Positions 40,898-49,914 of a stretch of DNA of 58,112 nucleotides are shown here, one piece after another. The translations under genes and the position numbers were made by a program. Source of the DNA: Seminavis robusta (taxonomy: Eukaryota; Bacillariophyta; Bacillariophyceae; Naviculales; Naviculaceae); assembly GCA_903772945.1 (NCBI GenBank), contig CAICTM010000588.1:1-58112 (forward strand), in the 5' to 3' direction. Numbering within the stretch: position 1 is the stretch's first letter; each line of letters opens with the position of its first letter. The notes beneath the pieces were generated by a model that searched no databases, was not told where the DNA came from, and saw only the letters and a list, made by a program, of their open reading frames with translations.

Positions 40898-43678
40898 ATG
40901 AAAGAAGAGGTTGATACCAGCTGTAAGGAGGAGGAGGAGGAATCTTGTGGCAGTGGTAATGAAAACGGTGGCCAACAAGAAGACGCCTTCGATCCATCGG
41001 TACGGGATGCTCTTCTCAAGAGAGCCGAGGCGGAAGCGGCTCAAATCCAAGCCGAGCAATTCTGTCAAGACGACGACGAAGAAGCGGCCAATTGGAAGAA
41101 GGACGTCATTCGAAAGGAAAACAAGATCGCTGTCCAGAAGAAGCAACAAGTGAGTCCAAAGAAGAAGAAATCTTGGGAATTGTGGCTGGTCAGGCCAATT
41201 TGGCAGTCGCGGAACGTCGCAATGTCAAAGAAGATCTCCATGAAGGAACACCAAACACAGATGATAACAGGGAGAACCTCATGCAAATTGCCACAGAAAT
41301 CCATGAAGCTGCCAAAATGGAGAAAATGGGACAGGCAGCTAATGCAGGCACTGTGGATGATGTTCCATCCAATGCACCAAAAGATGCTCTTGTGAGGGAA
41401 CAGCAACTTAGTGCACCAGAAAACTCGGTAGAGCCCCGCACAGCAGTGGATGCTGTCCCGCAAGCTGGCTTGTACCGAACGACCCAGATGCATCCACAAT
41501 CTCAGCCAGGTGCGTTCGTGGGAGCACCAGGACAACAGATGCAACGAAACCCCAACTTCAACTATGGCCTTCTTGGTGCTATTTCGGGCACTGATGATGA
41601 TAGCGGGCCAGAAGACTCCAGTGTTGGTACTGCGCTGCAGATGTTATTGACAAATAATGAAGGGTTGGTACAGGCCAATGCCGTAGAGGATCATACCATT
41701 GATTTGATGCATGCCAATCCTGTTGATCTGGAATCAACCCATCAGTATCGTGCACTCCAAAGGAAGCAGCAAGAGAAAACTTTCTTGGCAGTACTTCTTT
41801 GGTTGTTGCTGGTTGCTGCCACTATTGTGGGATTTGTTGTGGGAACCCAAAAGAACAAGGAGCCAGAGGTAGTTGTCCTCGAGTCAACAGAGGTTCCAAC
41901 GGTTTATGGCTCCATGACGCCATCGGAAGTACCATCATCTGCACCCACTGGAGCTCTAGACTTGCTGTTGGATGGCCTACCAGAAACCACTTTGGCAAGC
42001 ATCAACGATGGCAGCAAGACTCCGCAGTGGAGAGCATGGCAATGGCTAGACAATCATCGAAACATCACAAACTTGCCTGAATGGAGAAAGACACAACTGT
42101 TTGCCCTGGCTACTTTTTTCTATACTTTTCATGGAGAAAGTTGGCATCCTTTGATAAAGGGTTCTGGATCGATGGATGACACAGTCGAAGAGTGTGACTG
42201 GTTCTCCAGTGGGTTTGGATTTTTGGAAAATGGGATATTCAGAGATTTTAGAGATGAGGGTGTTCCATATTTTCCTCCCTGCAACAGCCAAGGAAAATTT
42301 ACAAGTCTCTTTCTGCAGGGATTGCAGCTCTCTGGTCTTACCCCAGTTTTGCCACCTTGTGCATTTTTCATCTGTGTTGAGCAATGACATCAATGGATCA
42401 ATTTCATCTACCGGTATGTTACCAACAGAACTTTACAAGATGACTTCATTGACATCTTTGCAATTGAATTTTTTTGGGTTTACTGGCGAAATTCCTTCTG
42501 AAGTTGGACTATTGAAACCATTGAAAAGACTCATCTTGCAGAACAATCAATTGACCGGTCAAGTTCCTTCTGAGGTTTCGCTGCTGACGTCACTGACCGG
42601 CCTTGGGCTTCAAAGTAATCAGTTGACAGGTCAAGTGCCTTCAGAGCTTGGGATCCTGACATCATTGGAACAACTTCATCTTTTTGGAAATCAGTTGTCT
42701 GGTCTGATTCCTTCAGAGCTTGCGCTCCTGACCTCAATGGAGTTCCTCATTCTTTACTCCAATCATTTGACTGGACTCATTGTGTCTGAGTTTGGAGCAC
42801 TCACTGCTTTGACTTCACTGATGTTAGATCACAATCAGCTCACCGGTGAAATCCCCTCCGAGCTTGGCCTTTGGACGACTTTGAAATGGCTCAGGCTGAA
42901 AGAAAATCACTTGACGGGGACAGTTCCCTCCGAGCTTGGGCTCCTGGCCTCATTTGCTCAGCTTTATCTTTCTGGTAATCAGTTATCTGGTCCAGTGCCC
43001 ACGGAGCTTTGTCTCGTGACATCGTTGCGAGAGCTTCACCTTCATGACAATCAGTTTGCGAGCACACTTCCAACTGAAATTGGTGTTATGACATCTTTGA
43101 CATCTCTGCTTCTTCACAACAATAACCTGACAGGAATGCTGCCCAGCCAACTGAATGAATCGATGGGATTGAGGCTATATGGGAATCAGTTTTCAGGAAG
43201 TGTCCCAGTGCATCTTTGTTCTTTTCTATGGTGTGATTGTTCCCTAAATGAAACTCCTCCGGTTTCCACCTGTGTTGGTCTCACAGAAGCTGATTGGCCT
43301 GGACAATTTCCAACCACAAACGCTGCTGTCATACTAAACATCCAAACAGCTCTTTGGCGATGGGGCATATCATGGGAGTGGCAGACGGAAACCAATGTGA
43401 CAGGTATTTGGGACACATTGGAATCAGGTGGTCCAGTGGGGTATCAATGGATTCTTTACTCCTCTCTCTTCTCAGTCAGCCCCAACAAAAGGTACAGACT
43501 GGTTGTATCTGACAGATATAAAAACGGGTTGGCCGCTGACTGGATATCTCTGACAGGCACCAACCAAACAGTGTTGTATTCTTGGGATCCGGTTGCTTTT
43601 GAGGCCTTCTCTGAGCTCATAATTGTCGTGTTGGTTGAAGCTGGTGGATCTTTGGAAATCACAAATTCTACTACTTGA
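40898..43678 (+). CDS. Second LRR single-pass transmembrane protein, two frame breaks, no LRR introns
   Basis: The ATG at 40898 opens an acidic N-terminus with 'RDALLKRAEAEAAQIQAEQF'. The reading frame then changes between about 41130 and 41170, continues through 'QSQPGAFVGAP', a transmembrane helix ('FLAVLLWLLLVAATIVGFVV'), and the cap 'TPQWRAWQWLD', and changes again at about 42300-42370. About ten 24-residue plant-type LRRs follow (L.G.IPSELG.LTSL), a Cys cap ('CSFLWCDC') and a ~120-residue C-terminal beta-rich module ('RWGISWEWQTETNV'). No consensus intron explains either break, so each is an indel, real or from assembly. The architecture is the same as the LRR gene at 1147 but without introns in the repeats. 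Role: surface receptor-like or adhesive, inferred. Confidence 0.75.
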
Positions 43679-43810
43679 GTTATCTCTGAGATTCTCCTTT
43701 CAACACATTCAGGTACATAATGTTAGTGCTTCATTTGCTTGAATTAGCCTTGCTTAATTCCAGGTTCGCTCCGAGCCTGCAATGACCTGAGTCTGTCGCT
43801 GTCTAAACTG
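43679..43810. other. 3' flank of the second LRR gene
   Basis: Short spacer with no features before the duplicated segment begins. Confidence 0.3.
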
Positions 43811-44018
43811 GAGTGGCATCGGTGGTATACCGGTGCGTAGGGAAGTGATCTACGGAAGCGATTCAGGCTGACGGGGAAAAGAGGCGAAATGCAGGACTTG
43901 CTAGCTAGCTGATTGATCAAGCAAGCTAATATCGTTGATCCTTTCCATGATCGGTATCACAACAACAGCCATGAACTTATATCACGTGACCTGCATCAGG
44001 TCCGGTACCGTAAGTGCC
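43811..44018. repeat. Diverged duplicated segment, copy A
   Basis: It shares an ordered series of blocks with 44266-44486: AGAGTGGCA/GAGTGGCATC, GGGAAGT, CAATTCAGGACT/AATGCAGGACTT, CTAGCTGATTGATC, TCCTTTCC.TGATCGGTA, AACTT.TATCACGT, and TCCGGTACCGTAAGTGCC. A short ATGAAA-initiated frame follows at 44036, as after copy B. Confidence 0.7.
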
Positions 44019-44086
44019 AACAGGAAAGCAGAGCTCATGAAATACTTTGCCAGTGACCAGGAGGACATCTATTCTATAGCTAAGAA

Positions 44087-44119
44087 CCCCCCCCCTCCTC
44101 CCTCCTCCTCTTCTCTTCT
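44087..44119. repeat. Homopyrimidine tract
   Basis: Thirty-three consecutive C/T bases lie on the plus strand: nine Cs, then CCT/TCC units and TTCTCTTCT. The tract could form triplex DNA or stall polymerases; this is inference. Confidence 0.7.
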
Positions 44120-44265
44120 ATTAGGTATCCTGCCGCAGGTTTTCTTTTCTCTGTACTGAATGGAAGTTTTCGGATCGGAGTGGTTGCATTTTGACACTTT
44201 TGGCCATGGCATGAAGCCATCCTTTTAGCTACATGTAGATACCGGTAAAGCTAGCAGCTAGTCAG

Positions 44266-44486
44266 AGTGGCACCGGTACGTGGGGAAGTTGCGGTATCCA
44301 CATGTACGGCAGCCGGCAGAGATTTAGGCAAAAGAACAGGCGCAATTCAGGACTAGACTACTAGCTGATTGATCGAGCCAATGGTCCTTTCCGTGATCGG
44401 TACCACAGCAACATTCCGTGAGAGGTACCACAGCAACAGGAACTTCTATCACGTCCCCCGCATCCAGGTCCGGTACCGTAAGTGCC
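44266..44486. repeat. Diverged duplicated segment, copy B, upstream of the four-TM gene
   Basis: This is the counterpart of 43811-44018. It contains an extra local duplication (GGTACCACAGCAACA at about 44399 and 44424). It runs into the 5' region of the four-TM gene, so the duplication probably includes promoter and leader. Confidence 0.7.
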
Positions 44487-44510
44487 CGCCAACCATGAAA
44501 CGTGATTCCG

Positions 44511-45464
44511 ATGAAAGTGTCAACTTTGATGAGAGGCAGAGGGTTGGTGGCAGTACGTACCGAAAATAGCTCTGGAAATAGTGTTTGCCTCGAAAATCCG
44601 CGAGAGGCAAAGAAGCGAGTATTGTCCTTCTGCGCACCGCATCCATTCCAAGCATCGAATGATTCATTCGAGAAAGTGCCATGGAACACTTCTGCTGTGA
44701 AGAATCGAGCCATTCCAACATGGATCATCCAAAGCATTGTGTTTGCGCGTAAGTTTCAGGAAGTGGGTGTATGGATGAAGGCTTGGGGCCATTCATTGAT
44801 AGTAGAAGATTACCTCATCAGCATCTCCTCTTGCTTGTTGGGTGCTGCGCTGTGTTTGGCTTTGACACTTACTTGCTTGATTACCAATACCTGTTTCAGT
44901 CATTTCAGGAAGGATCCCTTTCTACGAACTGCACGGATTGCTTCCATCAGTGCAACTACCATTGCGTGGATGTGGTGGCCTACACTGGTTCTTGCTATTC
45001 CCATCGTATCCATTCTACAAGCAACTTGGTGTACTTCTAGCCAAATGAGAAAGTGTGGCCTCTATGCTGCCGCCGTGCTAGCCTGCATTGCCTTTGTTGA
45101 GGCTCTCTATATTGCAATCCAGAGGATTACCGAGTGTGGAAACAATCTCTTTTTGGATTTTATGGACGATGACAACCGATACCGTCTGTATCATGAGTAC
45201 CACCAAGATTCTCCGTATTGCTATACTGGTCGTGTTCTTTTCTTGGGAGCGGCGGCAGTTGTGGATGCAGCACTCTTTCTTTTGGTGGCCGTATCTACAA
45301 CATATTTTGCCATCTATCATTATGATGCTGCTTTGGCAAAGAGCATTCAAGATGCTGAAGAGGCACAAGATGATGAAAGACATGCTGTGCTGTGCGGCAT
45401 GCAACGATCGCACAAGCTGCTGAAGGAACATCCAAGAAACGACCGCTACACTATCATCTGTTGA
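44511..45464 (+). CDS. Four-transmembrane-helix protein of unknown function
   Basis: A single exon encodes 317 residues from the ATG at 44511; a weaker ATG at 44494 is in another frame. About 100 hydrophilic residues precede four hydrophobic helices. These are 'ISISSCLLGAALCLALTLTC', 'TIAWMWWPTLVLAIPIVSIL', 'LYAAAVLACIAFVEALYIAI' and 'LFLGAAAVVDAALFLLVAVS'. The loop between helices 3 and 4 holds several Tyr/Asp residues and two cysteines. The short C-terminal tail is charged and ends in Cys. The layout is tetraspan-like, but tetraspanin CCG motifs are absent. I recognise no family. The start is uncertain. Confidence 0.7.
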   Translation: MKVSTLMRGRGLVAVRTENSSGNSVCLENPREAKKRVLSFCAPHPFQASNDSFEKVPWNTSAVKNRAIPTWIIQSIVFARKFQEVGVWMKAWGHSLIVEDYLISISSCLLGAALCLALTLTCLITNTCFSHFRKDPFLRTARIASISATTIAWMWWPTLVLAIPIVSILQATWCTSSQMRKCGLYAAAVLACIAFVEALYIAIQRITECGNNLFLDFMDDDNRYRLYHEYHQDSPYCYTGRVLFLGAAAVVDAALFLLVAVSTTYFAIYHYDAALAKSIQDAEEAQDDERHAVLCGMQRSHKLLKEHPRNDRYTIIC

Positions 45465-46320
45465 GTTCTTTTGGGATTTCCCACCTTGCAAACATGATGT
45501 GACAGTTTTTTTATAAAAGATAAGGCAACATACATACTTGCGGAAGCTCTTCCAAAGCTTGAGGCTAGTAGGGCGCAGTTTAAACGATGGCCTGCAGAAC
45601 GTGGAACTGTGATTCGATTCGATTTCGTTCCTGTTTGTGGATACTACGACTGCGGCTGTCGCAACACCAGCACTATGTGAGGAGTTGTCGGTGCCGCAGC
45701 TCGGATCCAGTTTTTGGAAGGATGGCCGTGCAGTACCGTAGCATTGTACCTTCTTCTATTGAGGTGTCTATCGACAATTCATGTACCGTACGTAGGTACT
45801 ACTAGGCCCGCCTATACCGTACTAGTACGCCGCGGGAAAGCAGCCAACCCCGCGATTTGCTGATCGCAGTGCACCCAGAAAGTGTCATGCTATTATTTGC
45901 CCGTCTCTCCCTTCCTAAGCTATTCTGGGCGTCTAGGTTACTACGGTACTGGTTCCCCGGGGACTAGGCCTTCGTTAGTGACCTTTCGATATATACAACA
46001 GGGTTTATTGTACTTTAGAAGAACGGTTAAAAAGTCACAAGATTGTTTGTTGTGAAATGAGCAACATCATTTGCTGTCGTCTATAGCAGCAAAAAGTGCT
46101 CAGAAGGGGGGAGGGGTTACCACTAGCTAGTAGTGGAAATTGTGATGATGGTTGAGAGATTTTGGAAAATGCTGGCATCGCACGAGACAGCCAGGTCGAT
46201 TGGCTGACTGGATATAAATGCAGCAAGAGACATGATTTCATTCATTCATTTTGTACTGTTTGTTTTGTTTGACGAAATCGTTCGTTCGTTCGTTCGTGGT
46301 TGGATTTGATTTGCTTGATT
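45465..46320. other. Spacer between convergent genes
   Basis: No gene is seen. GATTCGATTCGATTTCG lies at 45612-45628. Palindromic GTACCGTACGTAGGTAC lies near 45783. A TTCG tetramer run (46279-46296) sits just downstream in the transcript or 3' flank. Confidence 0.35.
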
Positions 46321-46896
46321 TTATAATTCTGCGTTTCCGGCGCCATGCTGTACGAGCAGAGCTCTGGTTTTGGCGTTGGGGGTCATTTGAAAACAGGTTT
46401 GTTGGTCTGGCCCCCCTTTCAAGTTGGCATCTACACCCAGGTCCTCTAACAAATAGCGGATTGTTTCTGTATGTCGAGTTTCTCTTCCCCAACATGCTCT
46501 ATGAAATGGCGTAAATCCGTCCTTTTCCGCCGGGGAAACGACATCAACATTGTGGTCTCTCAAAATGGACATAATTTTGGCTCTGCCTTGAAACCCGGCG
46601 CCATGAGGGGGCGTATACCCATCTTTCTCTCCAATGCTAACATCCGCCCCTTGGTCTAACAAGTATGCAACAATACTGGTCCATCCGTGCAGTGTGGCTC
46701 GCATCACGGCAGTCTGGCCGTTCACTTCGTCTTGGACATTGATATTGGCACCTTCTGCCAGAGCCTCTTTTACTCGCTCTACCGTATCGGCGGCCAGAAG
46801 ATGACCATCCGGCGAATCCTCATGTCGTCGCACTCCGACTGTGAAGGAACAGAGACCTGCCAGTAGTATTGCCACTAACTTTACTGGAGACATCAT
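46321..46896 (-). CDS. Secreted or lumenal ankyrin-repeat protein
   Basis: A single exon encodes 191 residues. The N-terminus has a clear signal peptide ('VKLVAILLAGLCSFTVGV'). Four ankyrin repeats follow, beginning near residue 33: 'VKEALAEGANINVQD', 'GQTAVMRATLHGWTSIVAYL', 'DGYTPPHGAGFQGRAKIMSI' and 'DGFTPFHRACWGRETRHTET'. No transmembrane segment or retention signal is seen at the C-terminus ('GAGNAEL'). Ankyrin domains are normally cytosolic or nuclear, so an ankyrin protein entering the ER is unusual, although such proteins occur in diatoms. Function unknown. Confidence 0.85.
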   Translation of the reverse strand: MMSPVKLVAILLAGLCSFTVGVRRHEDSPDGHLLAADTVERVKEALAEGANINVQDEVNGQTAVMRATLHGWTSIVAYLLDQGADVSIGEKDGYTPPHGAGFQGRAKIMSILRDHNVDVVSPAEKDGFTPFHRACWGRETRHTETIRYLLEDLGVDANLKGGPDQQTCFQMTPNAKTRALLVQHGAGNAEL

Positions 46897-48511
46897 CCTG
46901 TGGTTTTAGTGAGTTGTGGTTGTGATGTGACTGATGTGATGTATCTCTGGATAGAGGCGGATTTTTCTGGAAGACTACTATCTCGACTACTACTATCAAG
47001 CTCGGAGGCAGTCAGCCAGCACAAGAGGGAGATTCGATGGTAGGGTCTTTCTTATTATAACCACCACCTAATCGGGGTCGGCGCAAATGCTTTACTACTG
47101 TACTACAAAAGGCCAGTGTTGGGGTTCCCAAGCGAGGTCAATAATGGCAGTGGGAGGCAAGATTTGCAGCTGGCATTTGTGTGGCGGTAATAATCCTGGA
47201 AGAGACATCCTCGTTCCCCGGAAGATACATCCAGCCGTTATATTTCATGAAATGGGGTATTTTTGCCGCCACACCAACAAGCCAACACTCGAGAAAGATC
47301 CCGAAGGCCGAAGAGCAAAATGGTTAGCTGCTCGCGGTGGCAGCCACCCAGTCACCACCCTCTAATCTTGCTCTTGCTAGCCAGTTGGTCGGTCTATCCC
47401 TACTACATTTGCTAGCTAGCTAGTAGTCGCTAGCTAAGCTATTAATAGCCACCAGCTAGTCTAGTGGTAATCTAGTATCCGGTCGTCCTTCTCAGAGGTG
47501 CGGTGCATCCACCGCAAATCCTTTTTATAAGGAAGTGCTTGGGACAATGCACAACAACTACATGTTTCATTGTAAAAGACTAACCTTTGATTGTGATTCT
47601 GAGCTACCGGTCTCACGCCATCTTCACCCATTCAGCCACATTGCTCGTGACAACAAGGACAGCCTTAATCCTGTTGAGCTCGATTGAATGCGGGGGTTAG
47701 CTAGCTAGCAATGGGGCCAACCCAGATGTTACGGTGTCATATCGCGCAACGAGGCGAGCAACACTGGATGGACCAACACTTTTTAAGAATGGTCAGGCAA
47801 TGTACCATTCTTGTTCTTGAGCGAAAGTGTTGCTCACAGGCTAGCTACTAGGGGGGGGGGGGGCAGCCAACGCGATGATATCACCTTGAGTGCTGCCTCA
47901 GGGGAGCGATGAGTGCCAATGAAGCCGAGCAGAATTGGGATTGTTACCACAGCAGTTGGCGTAATGAAAATAAAGGCCCAATGGCCGTACCGGTATCATT
48001 TGATAGATTGGCTGCAGTCTCCGCACCGACCGGTAAAAACTTCACTGCTTCATAATAATTCCTTTATTGGTAATTAAACCTCTACTTCTTCGCACAACAA
48101 AGGCTCATCATGCAGCAGTACTGTACCGGCATGTAGTAGTGAACCCATTTGAATAGAGATCCAGGCAAAGGATAGGCAAGACACTCAAGATCACCTCCCA
48201 CATCACTGGTGCATGGCCGTGGGATGGGTTCGGGAGCAAGGCAAACATGATTGAAGGGCCGCGTGCCCGTTTCTGTTGCGGGAGTGTAGCTGGGAGTGGA
48301 TATTCCCCGAGAATTTGCTTTTGGCACATCCAGGAAGCTCTGTCGACAAAAAATGCAACATCCACCAAATTTGTGTCGCCGGTACGGAAGTCTTTGACCT
48401 CCAGCAAGAACCCATGAAGCCAAGATGCAGACAGAAAACCAGCAGAACACGCTCATAATATACATTCAGCAACCTTGCCCTTGGAATTGTTCGCTCGCTC
48501 GATCGTCGAAA
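46897..48511. other. Gene-free interval with CTAG-rich sequence and a G13 run
   Basis: No gene is supported over 1.6 kb. CTAGCTAGCTAG-type sequence occurs at 47410-47440 and 47698-47708, a run of 13 G at 47851-47863, and ACCGGT words at about 47606, 47989 and 48030. The last ~70 bases are the presumed leader of the next gene. Confidence 0.35.
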
Positions 48512-49180
48512 ATGAAACTCTGTCTTGTGCTTTCCCTCGTTGTCGCCCTCGCGATGGCGCAGCCGTCGCTGGCGAAAAAGATCCGAGGAAGGGCTCCTCA
48601 ACAAAACGAACGCCGAGACATCCAAATTCGAAAGAAAAGCATGCGTTCCAACAACGGTGGATACGGAGGCTATCGTGAACCTAGCCTCTGGGTGCAACCG
48701 GGCGGTACGGGTGGCGGTCCTCCTGATTTGAACCAAGTTACGGTTGGCCAGGTCACGGTCACACAGCAGAATGGTCAATCGTCTTCTTCTTCCACAACCA
48801 CAGGAACATCTACGACGACAACGTCAGGAGGAACGGTCACCGTAACAGGAGGACAGCCCATCATGAACGTAGGAGCCAATGGCGATCAATTGGGAGACGG
48901 CTGTACTGGAGTCATTTCCATCACGAGGCCTGATGGAAGCGTCGTTCAGTCTGGTACTCCATGTGTTACCACTACCTCTACAAGCACTGCTGGTACTTCC
49001 TCAGGCTACCTTCGCCCAAATCGTCAAAGTGGCAGTAACAGTAAGAACGATCGTAGCAGAGAAGGAAACGCTGCTAGCGCTTCGTATTGGACCAACCCAG
49101 CGGATACATCGGGAGGCGGTGCCCCAAACCTGAATCAAGCTTATGTTGGAGAGGTCACGATAACGAGGAATAATCCTTGA
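48512..49180 (+). CDS. Secreted Thr/Ser/Gly-rich protein with a duplicated 'LNQ.xVGxVT' motif
   Basis: A single exon encodes 222 residues from the ATG at 48512. Residues 1-21 form a signal peptide ('LCLVLSLVVALAMAQPSLA'). The rest is low complexity: a basic segment, a Thr/Ser-rich middle and two cysteines around 'GCTGVISITRPDGSVV' and 'TPC'. A motif appears twice, as 'GGGPPDLNQVTVGQVTVTQQ' (~residue 70) and 'GGGAPNLNQAYVGEVTITRN' at the C-terminus, each preceded by an aromatic 'LWVQPG' or 'YWTNPA'. It looks like a cell-wall, adhesive or mucilage protein, with Thr/Ser available for O-glycosylation. No family is recognised. Confidence 0.8.
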   Translation: MKLCLVLSLVVALAMAQPSLAKKIRGRAPQQNERRDIQIRKKSMRSNNGGYGGYREPSLWVQPGGTGGGPPDLNQVTVGQVTVTQQNGQSSSSSTTTGTSTTTTSGGTVTVTGGQPIMNVGANGDQLGDGCTGVISITRPDGSVVQSGTPCVTTTSTSTAGTSSGYLRPNRQSGSNSKNDRSREGNAASASYWTNPADTSGGGAPNLNQAYVGEVTITRNNP

Positions 49181-49914
49181 ATGGGCTAGAGAATAGAACC
49201 AACGAATAGCATCATGTAATGTGCGTGATGATGATTACTGTATGTATTTGACGCCACAGATGGCTGTAATAGTACTCTAAGTGACCAGAAAATGTAGGAC
49301 CTCGGAGGCTACTACCGTACACAAGAGAAGGCATCCTCCAAAGTTCTATATAGGCAGCCATGTGCTAGATCGTCTTGACCAGCATACCGGTAGTGCATGC
49401 TTGCAAACGAAGCTCAAGCAAGAAATTGCCAGCAGCCATATGCAGCCAGGTGCGAAGCTCCTGCAACTCAGTTTGTACTTTATGGATGTTCCACTATGGC
49501 CCATCTTGATGATTATTTGTCTCCAACAAAGAGATACAACGACGAGCGCGGCACCAAAGCCGGTACTGGTGCTGTACTGTGAGCCCTCGAGGACGGCTCC
49601 AACTGCTTTCAAACAAAGCTCAAGAAATTGCCTGCATATGCATGTACCGGTACCTGCATCACAGAGTGCGTTATGGATATGTTCCGCAATGGTCCTTCCT
49701 TACAGCAAAACTAATCTAAATCCAACGAACGTATTTCTAGTCTAGCTAGTCAAGATTTTCTCTGGTCTGCTTGTTCTCCGTCGTGGATCTTTTACAGCCC
49801 CACGCTTTTTCGTTGGCCTGTTGTATCCAAACACAACCATCATCTCTCTCACGTTTGATGGAGGTTGGCTACAAGGAAAAGAGACAACAACAACACAACA
49901 AGAAGAAACGAAAG
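49181..49914. other. Spacer and leader of the arginyl-tRNA synthetase gene
   Basis: No gene is supported. GTACCGGTACC lies near 49644. From 49858 an in-frame upstream ATG in weak context could extend the synthetase by 19 residues. Confidence 0.35.

Noticed and set aside
41150..41193. 44-bp intron to explain the first frame break of the second LRR gene
   Set aside because: It would be much shorter than all other introns here, and the skipped segment reads as protein in the downstream frame.
44757..44768. GTAAGTTTCAG as a tiny intron in the four-TM gene
   Set aside because: About 11 nt is far too short for a spliceosomal intron, and the frame reads through it.
47851..47863. Run of 13 G as a functional element
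   Set aside because: A lone homopolymer in non-coding DNA. Its length is unreliable in any assembly, and nothing around it suggests function.
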